Shown in pieces: positions 42,936-55,400 of a DNA stretch of 64,000 nt. Both the position numbers and the translations under genes were made by a program. Each line of letters opens with the position of its first letter. Within the stretch, counting starts at the first letter, position 1. The notes beneath the pieces were generated by a model that was not told where the DNA came from, searched no databases, and worked only from the letters and a program-made list of their open reading frames with translations. This DNA comes from Meconema thalassinum (Eukaryota; Arthropoda; Insecta; Orthoptera; Tettigoniidae), in assembly GCA_946902985.2 (NCBI GenBank), contig OX336388.2:131938346-132002345 (forward strand), given 5' to 3'.

Positions 42936-43120
42936 GTGCGGGACAAAGCATTGCAAGCCTGAAGGTCACACGTAGTCGGTGCAGTGTTGTCCTGTACGTT
43001 CTCGCATCAAGCACGCGACTGAAGGTACGGTGCAATAGCATGGCAACACCACCGGGCGCGAGGAGGAGAGCGGAGCGGAGAGCCAGACGACCTTCAGGTT
43101 TGCAATGGTTTGTCCCGCAC
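42936..43120. mobile_element. 185-bp MITE with ~32-bp TIRs
   Basis: Left GTGCGGGACAAAGCATTGCA and following AGCCTGAAGGTC. The right end read reversed gives GTGCGGGACAAACCATTGCA and AACCTGAAGGTC, so 30 of 32 positions match. The interior is GC-rich with AGGAGGAGAGCGGAGCGGAG. No clear TSD, so the superfamily is unknown. Confidence 0.8.
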
Positions 43121-43224
43121 TTTTTTTTAATAGTAACTACTGACGTCATTATAATGTGAGCGCTCGCTGCAGCAGCTTCACATACTAAAAACATCTGACG
43201 AACATGGCTTCGGTTGTTAAATAA

Positions 43225-43453
43225 TGAATGATCGTGTGGCCTCCAGAGAGGCCGAGTGCAGGTCATTCTAGTTGACGCCCGTGGGCGACCTGCGCGTCGT
43301 AATGAGGATGAAGACGTCACATACACCCAGTACCAGAACCACGGGAATTAACCCCAGAAGATTAAAATCCCTGATGGCTCGGCAGGGAATCGAACCCGGG
43401 GCACTTCGGGCCAAAGCGTAGCGCGCTAACCATTTAACCACGGAGCCGGACGA
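43225..43453 (-). repeat. tRNA-derived SINE with 11-bp TSD
   Basis: TTGTTAAATAA flanks it at 43214-43224 and 43454-43464. The right end is the head (reversed: CCGGCTCCGTGGTTAAATGG, B box CCGGGTTCGATTCCC). The left end is the GTGTGGCC and GGCCGAGTGCAGGTC module shared with the SINE at 490-796. Confidence 0.92.
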
Positions 43454-43464
43454 TTGTTAAATAA

Positions 43465-43757
43465 AACACTCATATTTACGTGATTTAGCACTTATTATAT
43501 CGGATGCAGTCGGTGCAAAAGTGATCAAGGTTAGTAGTTAAAATTGATAATGTACCTCCAAAGGATAAAAAAAGATGAAAATTATATATTCTCGAAATGG
43601 AAGTGAAAAGGAAAAGAGTGATACGGCGTGCATAATTAATAATCTCCTTCCCTCGGATTTTTACACGACACCGAGCGTGGCCAAGCGCTGCTGCAACCGC
43701 TTCGTCACAAGAAGCGAAGAAGCATGCGCGGCGGTCGTCACGATCAAAGAGGATTGG
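43465..43757 (+). other. Unassigned region with a short open frame
   Basis: A frame from ATG 43575 is open through the start of the following transposon. It stays open past that transposon's second TSD copy if copies A to C are discounted. The residues (for example SDFYTTPSVAKRCCNRFV) match nothing I know, so I do not call a gene. Confidence 0.3.
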
Positions 43758-43764
43758 GTTTGGC

Positions 43765-45333
43765 CAAGACCAACTACAATACTCAGACCTTAATGTAGAA
43801 AAAACATGGCGGCGATGGTTGCCCTACCAATAGCTAACAGTAAGATCATGTCATCGGGCTTGTCACAGTTCATGTAAATTATTATTTTTACTCACATAAG
43901 AGCATAAAAGATATCACAAGACGAGACTAGGTTCCGAAGAGATATGCATCAATAATTTAGACTTACCTGAATTAATTTATCTAGGCCTATATAGTGCTGG
44001 CCTCGAATTATAGGTCTCTTCGTCTTCATCCAAGGGGCAGCTACAATAGTCTCACTGTTTCTGTGGTTGAATAAGAAGCTTTTTTGGCGAGTTATCACGA
44101 TTTGTATTTAAGTTCAGTAATTATAGATTAATATTATTTGCATAAAATCAAACAGATTCTGAAGTAGGAGAGAAGAAAGTACCCAGTTACTGAAGTGCTG
44201 TCCCAGCACATGCAGAGTATTTGTGTACACAATCGGAATGAGAATATTTGCCTGAAATAATCGAACCAACGCTACAGAGATACAATTCAATTAAGAGCTC
44301 TCGAGGAATTGTCTAAAATCTCGGGTAAAACATCACACCGAATTAGTTGATTGAAATATGCAAAGAAGTCGTCGTGTGGATATCTGAACATAATTATGGA
44401 GATTACCACACACAAAGGACACGATAATATGTTACCATCTAACCTTTTAAACATTCGCTGTTACCGTTTAGAATAGGCCTAGTTATACGCTGGAAATAGT
44501 TGATTGAGTAAAGTAATGTAGGTAGGAAAGCACCATCTCCCTCTTACGGAATTATCGCGGCACACCATCTCGCAATATAAGTACATAATTGGCAAGTTAC
44601 TCACAACACTTTATTACACACATCATAATAATAAAAAAAAAAAAAAAACTTGCAAGCTTTAAGAATCACAAAATTATGAATAATGAGGGAACACAATGAG
44701 TTCACTGTTTGGCACAGGGGAAACATCTTCCTTAACCAATAAAACAGAAGTTAACTGTTAGTATACAAGGCAGTGTAGATCATCTGCAGACTGGTAAGGA
44801 TTTATGGACGCACATGTTGCTGAGCGTTCAAGATAACGTAGATAGATAGATAGCCGTAGATGCTCTTTGCGTTTTCCCTTTATGTACCGTACTTACTGTA
44901 AGTTTAACACTATTAAAGTGTACTAAGCTATTATTATATTGTCACTGACTAGCAAACATTGCGGTGTATATTCTTGAGACACTTCTATTATGCTTTAGTC
45001 TTAGGTACTTCAACATCTGCAGTAAATGACACAATGCCATCGGTTGACTGGACAATCATCACACAAACGAACCAGGCCATATTAAGCTTATTATCATGTA
45101 TTTACATACGATTGCAGTACATTAACGCAAACTGGACTTTTCAGACATACAGAAGACACTAAAAATTACAGATGAGCGACAGTTTATCCCAACTTTCATC
45201 AAACGAAGCTAATCAAAAGCTAACAGTGTATCCCAGCAACGAATGTAAACAAACAATATGCCGGGGCTTCAATATACGCCATTTTCGCACTTTCGATACC
45301 TGCATTAAGGTCTGAGTATTGTAGTTGGTCTTG
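43765..45333 (+). mobile_element. unclassified TIR transposon, copy A (1569 bp)
   Basis: Ends CAAGACCAACTACAAT (left) and, reversed, the same at the right, continuing CTCAGACCTTAATG, so the TIRs are at least 30 bp. GTTTGGC is duplicated at 43758-43764 and 45334-45340, a 7-bp TSD. The interior is AT-rich, includes a (GATA)n tract near 44840 and an A run at about 44634-44648, and holds no transposase. It is a non-autonomous element; the 7-bp TSD does not fit Tc1/mariner, piggyBac or classic hAT. Confidence 0.88.
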
Positions 45334-45351
45334 GTTTGGCGCTGGCTAGAG

Positions 45352-46898
45352 CAAGACCAACTACAATCCTCAGACCTTAATGTAGAAAAAACATGGCGGC
45401 GATGGTTGCCCTACCAATAGCTAAGATCATGTCATCGGGCTTATCACAGTTCGAGTAAATTATTATTTTAACTCACCTAAGATCATACAAGATATCACAA
45501 GACGAGACTAGGTTCCGAAGAAATATGCATCAATAATTTAGACTTACCTGAATTAATTTATCTATATAGTGCTGGCCTCGAATTATAGGTTTCTTCGTCT
45601 TCACCCAAAGGGCAGCTACAATAGTCTCACTGTTTCTGTGGTTGAATAGGAAGCTTTTTGGCGAGTTATCACGATTTGTATTCAAGTTCAGTAATTATAG
45701 ATTAATATTATTAGCATAAAATAAAACATATTCTGAAGTAGGAGAGAACAAAGAACCCGGTTACTGAAGTGCTGTCCCATCACATGCAGAGTATTTGTGT
45801 ACACAAACGGAATGAGAATAGTTGCCTGAAATAATCAAACCAACCCTATAGAGATACAATTCAATTAAGACCTCTCGTGGAACTGTCTAAAATCTCGGGT
45901 AAAACATAACACCGAATTAGTTGATTGAAATATGCAAAGAAGTCGTCGTGTGGATATCTGAACATAATTATGGAGATTACCACACACAAAGGACGCGATA
46001 TGATACCATCTAACCTATTAAACATTCGCTGTTACCGTTTGGAATAGTTGTACGCTGGAAATAGTTGATTTAGTAAAGTAATGTAGGTAGGAAAGCACCA
46101 TCTCCCTCTTACGGAATTATCGCGGCACACCATCTCGCAATATAAATACATAATTGGCAAGTTACAACACTTTATTACACACATCAAAATAAAAGATAAC
46201 TTGCAAGCTGTAAGAATCACAAAAGTATGAATAATGACGGAACACAATGAGTTCACTGTTTGGCACAGGGGAAACATCTTCCTTAACCCATAAAACAGAA
46301 GTTCACTGTAATATTTGGCGTGTATACAAGGTAGTGTAGAACATCTGCTAGACTGGTAAAAGGATTTACGGAGGCACATGAAGCTGAGCGTTCAAGATAA
46401 CGTCAATGGTTTGGTCTTGCCGTAGATGCTCATTGCGTTTTCCTTTTACGTACTTAAGTTCGACATTACCGGTACTGAAGTGTACTAAGCTATTATTATA
46501 TTGTCACTAACTAGCAAATCATTGCGGTGCATACTCTTGAGACACTTCTATTAATGCTTTAGTCTTAGGTACTTCAACATCTGCAGTAAATGACACAATG
46601 CCATCGGTCGACTGAACAATCATCACACAAACGAACCAGTCCATAATAAGCGTATTATCACGTCATATTTATACATGATTGCAGTACATTAACGCGAACT
46701 GGACTTTTCAGACATACTGAAGACACTACAAATTACAGATGGGCAATAGTTTATCCCAACCTTCATCAAACGAAGCTAATCAAAGCTAATATTGTATCCC
46801 AGCAACGAATGTAAACAAACAATTTCTCGGGCTTCCGCATACGCCATTTTCACTATTTCGATACCTGCATTAAGGTCTGAGTATTGTAGTTGGTCTTG
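45352..46898 (+). mobile_element. unclassified TIR transposon, copy B (1547 bp)
   Basis: Same ends and interior as copy A, in the same orientation, with many small differences (it lacks the GATA tract and has several indels). GCTAGAG lies on both sides (45345-45351 and 46899-46905), again a 7-bp TSD. It is separated from copy A by only 11 bases including its own TSD. Confidence 0.88.
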
Positions 46899-46905
46899 GC
46901 TAGAG

Positions 46906-48285
46906 TAATTTTTAGTGTCTTCTGTAAGTCTGAAAAGTCCAGTTTGCGTTAATGTACTGCAATCGTATGTAAATACGTGATAATAAGCTTAATATGGCTT
47001 GGTTCGTTTGTGTGATGATTGTCCAGTCAACCGATGGCATTGTGTCATTTACTGCAGATGTTGAAGTACCTAAGACTAAAGCATAATAGAAGTGTCTCAA
47101 GAATATACACCGCAATATTTGCTAGTCAGTGACAATATAATAATAGCTTAGTACACTTTAATAGTGTTAAACTTACAGTAAGTACGGTACATAAAGGGAA
47201 AACGCAAAGAGCATCTACGGCTATCTATCTATCTACGTTATCTTGAACGCTCAGCAGCATGTGCGTCCATAAATCCTTACCAGTCTGCAGATGATCTACA
47301 CTGCCTTGTATACTAACAGTTAACTTCTGTTTTATTGGTTAAGGAAGATGTTTCCCCTGTGCCAAACTGTGAACTCATTGTGTTCCCTCATTATTCATAC
47401 TTTTGTGATTCTTACAGCTTGCAAGTTATTTTTATTATGATGTATGTAATAAAGTGTTGTGAGTAACTTGCCAATTATGTACTTATATTGCGAGATGGTG
47501 TGCCGCGATAATTCCGTAAGAGGGAGATGGTGCTTTCCTACCTACATTACTTTACTCAATCAACTATTTCCAGCGTATAACTAGGCCTATTCTAAACGGT
47601 AACAGCGAATGTTTAAAAGGTTAGATGGTAACATATTATCGTGTCCTTTGTGTGTGGTAATCTCCATAATTATGTTCAGATATCCACACGACGACTTCTT
47701 TGCACATTTCAATCAACTAATTCGGTGTGATGTTTTAGCCGAGATTTTAGACAATTCTACGAGAGGTTTTAATTGAATTGTATCTCTATAGTGTTGGTTC
47801 GATTATTTCAGGCAACTATTCTCATTCCGATTGTATACACAAATACTCTGCATGTGCTGGGACAGAACTTCAGTAACCGGGTACTTTCTTCTCTCCTACT
47901 TCAGAATCTGTTTGATTTTATGGTAATAATTTTAATCTTTATTACTAAACTTAAATACAAATCGTGATAACTCGCCAAAAAGCTTCTTATTCAACCACAG
48001 GAACAGTGAGACTATTGTAGCTGCCCCTTGGGTGAAGACGAAGAAACCTATAATTCGAGGCCAGCACTATGCAGATAAATTAATTCAGGTAAGTCTAAAT
48101 TAATGATGCATATTTCTTCGGAACCTAGTCTCGTCTTGTGATATCTTTTATGCCATTAGGCGAGTAAAAATAATAATTTACATGAACTGTGGCAACCCCG
48201 ATGACATGATCTTAGCTATTGGTAGGGCAACCATCGCCGCCATGTTTTTTTCTACATTAAGGTCTGAGGATTGTAGTTGGTCTTG
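46906..48285 (-). mobile_element. unclassified TIR transposon, copy C, inverted and truncated (1380 bp)
   Basis: It is the reverse complement of copy A from about 45168 down to 43765, so about 165 bp including one TIR are missing at its left end. The right end has the full TIR. GCTAGAG occurs on both edges (46899-46905 and 48286-48292). Copy C shares the GATA tract and small variants with A rather than B. It contains no coding capacity. Confidence 0.85.
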
Positions 48286-48292
48286 GCTAGAG

Positions 48293-48918
48293 CCACAGAG
48301 TGGCCACAGACAGTAGTAGGTAATCTGTGGCCCCAGATGAGCTAGAGCTTTGTAAGTAGTTGCTTCAATAACCAAAAGAGTTCACTGTTAACAACGGATT
48401 TGCGCATTACTACTCTCACAAGCTAGTGCAGCCAAGGGGTGCAGCTGGTGCTGGCGCTGGCGTGTGGTGGTAGTGCTGCCATCTCTTGTACAGCGATTGA
48501 CAGTAGCTTCAACATCTGCGATACATTGTTTTGGGCTATATAAATTCAAATTGCCTTTAGAATGTTCTTGATTACCAAACAATTCTTATTTAATTTGACG
48601 AAATAAATTCTTCCAGTTACGTGAATTACTACATTAGACACATATTACATTGTATACACAGTATTGTGGCATTGTATCATGAATACTCGTATGTCCATGC
48701 TGATAGCCATAACATAACCAACATAATTTCTTGTTTGTTGATTTTTTTTTCACTCTCTCTCAAGTATTTATCTTCGAGCCGTCACGCTGACCGTCTTGCC
48801 GCAGAAATTCTTTATCAGTATATTTCTACAACTTCAAGTGACCTTGAACGTCACACTCTGTGTCTTCACTCTCGGCAATCTGTCAACCTTGAAACCGTCT
48901 ACTGGGGCTCCTGGCGCC
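48293..48918. other. Flank and possible 5' UTR of the LINE
   Basis: 48299-48341 contains a small imperfect palindrome around GGCCACAGACAG/CTGTGGCC. From about 48770 the composition shifts to the C-rich style of the LINE, so its 5' UTR probably begins in this stretch; the exact start is not visible. Confidence 0.4.
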
Positions 48919-50338
48919 ATGGCCGACAAACTTAACCTGTCTGACTCGTCAGACGGCGAAATGGAGACAACTATTATCAAAACTGGACGGAAAGCTGAAT
49001 CGCCTGTCGACCCGGAGGGCCGTCAGAAGAAACGCTGCCCGTCGCCTCAGTTCCAACCTGGCCAGGCGTCAAGCTCTACTAGCACAACTTATACCTCACC
49101 GGCCCAAGAACTTGGCATCCACCTCCTGGACATGGACTCCCCGATCGGGTCTTTGGACTCGTCACGTGTGATCCGTCCCTTTCATCTCCCCCCTGAAGCG
49201 GGACCCGCCGGACCAGCAGAATTGTACATGCCACCAGCCGCCATTAAGGGCTACGCCGACGCCGCCCGCGTCGCCGCCCGCAACCCTGCTCTGCGACCTG
49301 CAGTCCGCAACCGCTCCATCATGGCCCCATCCCTCGTCCCCCCCCCCTTCCTTCTACATTGTCAAACTCGTCCGCCTCATGCCTGAGCATAACCATCCCC
49401 GAGCCATTTCCCAAGTCCTCGCTAAATTCATCCCCGACTTCCCCTCCTACCAGCTGGAAATTCAGCGTACTAAAGAAGGCCATAACCTAAAAACCATCAA
49501 ACCTCTTTATCACATCATCACAAACACCATAGGGGTGCACCAATTCAGCCCGTCCTGCCGCGCTCAGAATGTGACGCAGCAACAACAGCGTCAAACGCGG
49601 CCCGCCCCACCGCAGCGGCCCACACCCAACATGTCGGCCGTCGTGTAAAGTGTTGAGCGCTCGTACACAGCTGACGAGATAGCCGCCGAACTTCAGCAGC
49701 AGGACCTGGATATCTTCAAGGTCATTCGCATTTTTGGAGCCCAAGGACCCACCACCCTGGTACGTGTCGTCACCCGCAGCGCCTCTACGCTGGATGCCCT
49801 CCTCCGTGACGGCGTCGCAATCTACGCGAAGCGTCACCGAGTGGAACCCTCAAGGACACCAGCCCCCCAGCGGATGCGCTGCGAGCAGTGCCAGTCCTAT
49901 GACCATCCTCATGGACAGCCCTGCTATGAACGCCAGGTATGTGGGATTTGTTCTCAGGCTCACCCCACTGCACGGTGCACCAACCGGGACACCCCGAAGT
50001 GTGCCACCTGCAATGAGGGTCATCCTGTGTTTGCCTTCAAGTGTAAGGGTCGCCCTCAACCTGATCCCCAAAACCCCCATAATATTGTTCCTGTCACCTC
50101 TCAAGACCTCCCTACCCCCGCTCTCAATTCCCCCCTCCCCTCCCCCAGTACGGAGAACGTGATCCGTTTCATGACCATGTTGCTCCAGAACGTGCTTCCC
50201 TTCTCCCGCCCCCACATCCTCAATCACATCCAGCTGGCCGCTCGCCTCACGCTAGGTACACATGTGGACGTTAGTTACTCGGGGAGTAAAATGCACTTTG
50301 CTTTTATTCCCTTGAGTGCTATACCCATGTACACTTAA
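48919..50338 (+). pseudogene. LINE ORF1, RNA-binding protein with three CCHC knuckles
   Basis: It starts MADKLNLSDSSDGE at ATG 48919. A frame change occurs near the C run at 49340-49350, and an in-frame TAA lies at 49646-49648. After it come an RRM-like region (DIFKVIRIFGAQGPTTLVRV, TLDALLRDG) and three zinc knuckles: CEQCQSYDHPHGQPC, CGICSQAHPTARC and CATCNEGHPVFAFKC at 49879-50043. The stop at 50336-50338 is 4 nt before the ORF2 ATG, so translation of ORF2 by reinitiation is plausible in intact copies. Two disruptions make this copy non-functional. Confidence 0.88.
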
Positions 50339-50342
50339 ACAA

Positions 50343-52527
50343 ATGCCTGACTTCAAAATCTATTATGTGAACATCTGTAGTCTCCGTGCTAAGCGTGCCA
50401 TCCTGGATGTTTCCTTATCCCTCTGTAACCCGGACGTCCTCATCCTTAATGAAACCTTTCTAGCTCCCTCTGACAGTCCTCGCTTTCCTCGCTATCAACT
50501 ACACCGCGCGGACCGCCCTTTTGAGCGCCGCGGCGGTGTAGCTATCGCCATTCGAGACACCATCACCACCAAACAGCAATATATTCCTTTCCAAAACACC
50601 TTCCCAGAATACCTCATTATTGACTTATACCTCCCCCATACTACCCTCACGCTAGCTACCATGTATCTACCTCCCCGCTCTCCACCCCCTCTCGAATTCC
50701 TACGTTTTTTAGACACCACTTTTCCGAACTATATTTTTGCTGCCGATGTCAATACCACTTCCTATACCCCTCCCCAAACACGCATCCTTGATAATTTTCT
50801 CCTCACGTCCCGTGGTATAGAAGTCCCCTTCCCAGCCCCTACCCGCCCTGTCAACAACTCTACTCCCGATTTCATTTACTCCACCCCTGATATAGCAGCT
50901 ATTGCAACAGTCGACCTTTTGCCCACCCTTGGCAGTGATCACCTTCCTGCTTTAATCACCCTCCCTAACTATCCCCCTCGACGTCATGATCCACCTTTTC
51001 GCCCCCCTCCCTCTCGAAACTATAACAAAACCATCTGGACCGATTACCGTACCACAATCACTAATATACTCACCTCTCTACCTCCCGACCCTCCTCAAAC
51101 CCTCCCCCAATTACTAGCTCTCGTCTCCTCCCTTGAATCTGCTTTAATCACCGCCGATCGCCTTCACGTTCCTCGCCATGCTCGCCACCCCTCTAAACCA
51201 GCCATACCTCCTCGCGCCCTCCGCCTTCTTCAACTAGCCCATGACCTTTATACTGCCTATACTCGAACCCGCGATCCCACCACCCTCCATGAACATCGTA
51301 AAGCTCTCCGTCATGCCCGATCCTTTATAAAAGCAATTAAACGTAAATCCTGGACCACTGCCTGCACTGACCTATCTCACTCCCCTGACCCCTCCCAATT
51401 TTGGAAAACCTTCCGCCGCCTCACCAAAACCTCGAACTCCCGTCGCAACTACCCTATCATCCATAATAACGCTGCCCCCGCCACCGATAAAGAAAAAGCC
51501 GACACCTTCGCCCACCACTTTACCCAGACCTTTTCCCCTACCATACTTCCCCACCTCCAACACCCCAATGAACCTGAAATTCTTGCCCTGACCGATCCCC
51601 AACTACCCTCTCTTCAACCCTCCTTCACCCACCTCCCAAATACCGATTATCGCCACCCCTTAAATCAACCCATCACACCCCTTGAAATTCGTCTCCGCCT
51701 ATCGAACCGCCGCCCCACCGCCCCTGGCGGTGACGGCATAACTTACCGCCACCTCCGTGAAGCTCCCGATATTTTCTTTAATTTCCTGGCCATTGTTTAT
51801 AACACCATCCTCTATACTGGTCATTACCCCCCTCATTGGGGTATTGCCAATATCCTCCTATTTTTAAAACCTGCCAAACCTCCGTCTCATCTTAATTCCT
51901 ATCGCCCCATCAGCCTCCTCCCTGTTCTCGCCAAATTACTTGAAATTATTCTCACCCACCGCTTGTATTCATACCTCAATTCCCTCTCGCTCCTCCCGCC
52001 CTCCCAAGCTGGATTTCGCCCTCATCATTCCACTCAAGACCATCTTTTCCATATCTCCGCCTCCCTCAATGCCTATATTCCCCCCACCAGTCACAAGAAG
52101 GCCGCCCTAGTTTGTTTTGATGTTGAGAAAGCATTCGACAAACTATGGTGGCCTGGCCTTCTATTTAAATTCTTGCATCTCCCCGTCCCCCCCTCTATTG
52201 TTCGCTTCCTCTCCAATTTCCTCTCTGCTCGCTCCGCTCAAATCGTAATTAATGGTACACCTTCCATCACCTTCCCCCTTCGCTCTGGCGTACCGCAAGG
52301 TAGCCCCTTATCTCCCCTCCTCTACATTTTATACTCTTATGACATCCCCACACCCCCGCCACCCCTGCGTCTATATCAATACGCCGATGACCTCGCTGTC
52401 CTTGCCTGCACTCCCCGCTATAACATCCTCCACCGCCGACTCCAGTCCTATTTAAACACCCTTCAATCCTGGTGTAATGCCTGGCATGTTCAAATCAACC
52501 CCACCAAATCCCAATCTCTTATATAAA
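50343..52527 (+). pseudogene. LINE ORF2, endonuclease and reverse transcriptase (5' part)
   Basis: From ATG 50343 the frame is open for about 727 codons. The AP-type endonuclease shows VNICSLRAKRA, ILNETFL, GGVAIAIRD, FAADVNTTS and GSDHLPALI. RT blocks follow: NILLFLKPAKP, SYRPISLLPVLAKLLE, QAGFRPHHSTQDHL, CFDVEKAFDKLWW, GVPQGSPLSPLL and the catalytic QYADDLAVLA near 52376-52405. The frame runs into a TATATAA stop created by the insertion that starts at about 52525. Up to that point the enzyme core looks intact. Confidence 0.93.
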
Positions 52528-54829
52528 AACAAGTGTCCTGACTGACTGACTGACTCATCATCGCCCAGCCAAAACTATTCAAGTTAGAAACATGAAATTT
52601 TGGGGATATGTTCGTGGTAAGTCGAAAACGCGCACTAAAAAAGGATTTTTGGATATTCAGGTTCTAAAGGTGTCTTAAGGGGGTACACATGCATTTAATT
52701 GAATAGAAATATCTCCGGCTTGGTTTCATTGAGGGACGTGATACTCGGCATATAAACGTATCATTAAAAATAAGAAGACACGTGTCTGAGGGTTTTTCGA
52801 TGTGGTGCATATTATGAGGTGAAAGGGGGTGAAAAGTGGGGGTTGAAGGGTTCCTAACGGAGCGTGTATCTCTTAAATGACATAGGCGAGGAGTTTGAAA
52901 CTCAGCGGAAAAAAATCAGCTTAAAAAATAAGTAAATAGGTGTTTGACCGTTTTTTCATAAATCGAATTTAAGGGGCCCATGGGGAGGGGTGAAATTCTG
53001 AAAAAAGTAAATTGAAAGATACAAAGTCCTGACTCACTCATCATCGCCCAGCCTAAATTATTGAAGTTAGAAACAAGACATTTTGGGGATATGATCATTA
53101 TATGTCCAAACCGTCCACTAAGGGAGGTTTTTCGGATATTCAGGTTCTAAAGGGGTGTTAAGGGGGTAAAACCTGCATTTCATTGAATAACAATAACTCC
53201 GGATTGGTTTCATTTGTGGATGTGATACTCGGCATATAAATTGATCATTAAAAATAAGAAGACGCGTGTCTGAGGGCTTTTCGTTGTGGTGTATATTATG
53301 AGGTGAAAGGGGTGAAAAGTGGGGGTTGAAGGATTCCTAACGGAGCGTGTATCTCCTAAACGACATAGGCGAGGAGTTTGAACTCAGCGGAAAAACATCA
53401 GCCTAAAAGATAAGTAAATAGGTGTTGACCGTTATTTTTTTCATAAATCCAATTTAAGGGGTTAATGGGGAGGGGTGAAATTCTGGAGAAAAAGAAATGA
53501 AAGAAAATGTCCTGACTCACTCACTCACTCACTCATCATCGCCCAGCCAAAATTGATGAAGTTAGAAACATGACATTTTGGGGATATGTTCGTTGTATGT
53601 CAAAACCGTACACTAAGGGAGGATTTTTGGATATTCAGGTTCTAGAGGGGTCTTAAGGGGGTTGAACTTGCATTTTTTGAATAACAATATATCGTCTAAG
53701 GGTTTTTCGATGTGGTGTATATTACAAGGTGAAAGGGGTGAAAAGTGGGGGTTGAAGGTTTCCTAACGGAGCGTGTATCTCTTAAAAGACATAGGTGAGA
53801 AGTTTGAAACTCAGCGGAAAAAATCAGCTTAAAAATTAAGTAAATCGGTGTTCGAACGTTTTTTCATAAATTCAACTTAAGGGGCCGATGGTGTGGGGTG
53901 AAATTCTGGGGGAAAAAGGAGAGAAAGTGTCCTAACTGACTGACTAACTCACTCACTCATCAAACTCAGGGGAAAAAGATAGCTTAAAAAATAAGTTAAT
54001 AGGTGTTCGAGCGTTTCTTCATAAATTCAATTCATGGGGCCCATGGGGAGGGGTAAAATTCTGGTAAAAATAATTGAAAGAAAATGACCTGATTGACTCA
54101 CTCACTCATCATCGCCCAGCCAAAATTATAGAAGTTAGAAACATGAAATTTTGGGGATATGTTCATTGTATGTCGAAAACGTCCACTGAGGAAAGATTTT
54201 TGGATATTCAGGTTCTAAATGGGTGTTAAGGGGGTAAACCTGCATTTCATTGAATAACAATATCTCACGAGTGGTTTCATTTGGGGATGTGATACTTGGC
54301 ATATATACCAATCATTAAAAATAAGCTGACACATGTCTAATGATTTTTCGATGTAGTGTATATTAAGAGTAAAGGGGTGAAAAGTGGGGGTTGAAGGATT
54401 CCTAACGGAGCGTGCATCTCCTAAACGACATAGGCGAGGAGTTTGAAACTCAGAGGAAAACAATCAGCTTAATAATAATAATAAATAAATAAATAAATAC
54501 ATAAATAAATAATTTAATAAATAGGTGTTCGACCGTATTTTCATAAATCCAATTTAAGGGGCTCATGGGGAGGGGTGAAATTCTGGAAGAAAAACGTCCA
54601 CTAAGGAAGGAATTTTGGATATTCACTCTCATCGACCAACCAAAACTATTAAAGTTAGAAGAATGATATTTTGGGATTATGTTTGTAGTGCGTCGAAAAC
54701 GTCTACTAAGGAGGGATTTTTGGATATTCAAGTTCTAAAGGGGTGTGAACGGGGTTAAACCTGCATTTCATTGAAGAACAATATGACACGACTATGACGC
54801 GAGCGAAGCCGCGGGTACCTGCTAGTACA
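52525..54829 (+). mobile_element. tandem-repeat insertion with Helitron-like ends
   Basis: The inserted block separates two parts of ORF2. At the left, TCCTGACTGACTGACTGACT starts at 52536. At the right, GCGAGCGAAGCCGCGGG (hairpin-capable) precedes CTGCTAG ending at 54825, then T. A 5' TC, a 3' CTAG preceded by a GC hairpin, and CTGACTGAC leaders recall insect non-autonomous Helitrons. However, TTATAT at 52519-52524 and 54830-54835 looks like a 6-bp duplication, which Helitrons do not make. The interior is 4-5 repeats of about 420-560 bp. Class is therefore tentative. Confidence 0.65.
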
Positions 54830-54835
54830 TTATAT

Positions 54836-55400
54836 TTAAACGCAGTCTCCGTCGCCGTTTCCCCACCAACCGCCTTCAAATAACTTTCAATAACCTACCC
54901 ATCCCCGAATCCAATTGCCTGAAATACCTCGGAATTACTTTTCAAAACAACCTTAAATGGAACACCCACCTTCACCATATATATAAATCCTCCATAAAAC
55001 GCTTCAAACTCCTCCGCTCCCTTACCGCTAAAACATGGGGCTTACGCCCCACTCATATCTTTCCCTGTATAAAAGTTTTATTCGCCCTATTGTAACCTAT
55101 GCCTCCCTTACCTGGCTTGAAGCCTCCTCCCCTGAACATGTTAAATTCACCTTCCTCGACCGCCATGCCCTCCGCATAGCCTACCATTTAAAACTGGATA
55201 CCCCTTCCCGTGACGTAACCGCCCTCCTCTCCTTCCCCTCGATACTTTCACACCTCCATAAACTCCGCATCAAATACCTCCTCGCCGCCCGTGCCCGTCA
55301 AAACAATCAAGCCCTTGAAGCCATTGACCTCTCCTCCCACGCCCAAGCTATACTTGCCAACTGCCCCACACCAGCTACCGGTCATCTCTTCCCCCCTTAA
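54836..55400 (+). pseudogene. LINE ORF2, 3' part
   Basis: The sequence continues the RT thumb and C-terminal region: LPIPESNCLKYLGITFQNNL, then after a frame change near 55040 LYKSFIRPIVTYASLTWLEA and RIKYLLAARARQ. It ends at TAA 55398-55400. The reading register is the same before the insertion and directly after it when the insert is discounted, so the insert postdates an intact RT core; the frame change near 55040 is a separate mutation. Confidence 0.88.

Noticed and set aside
44959..47115. 67-codon frames conserved between copies A and C of the TIR transposon
   Set aside because: The conservation is due to overall DNA identity of the copies; the frame is broken in copy B and no domain is visible.
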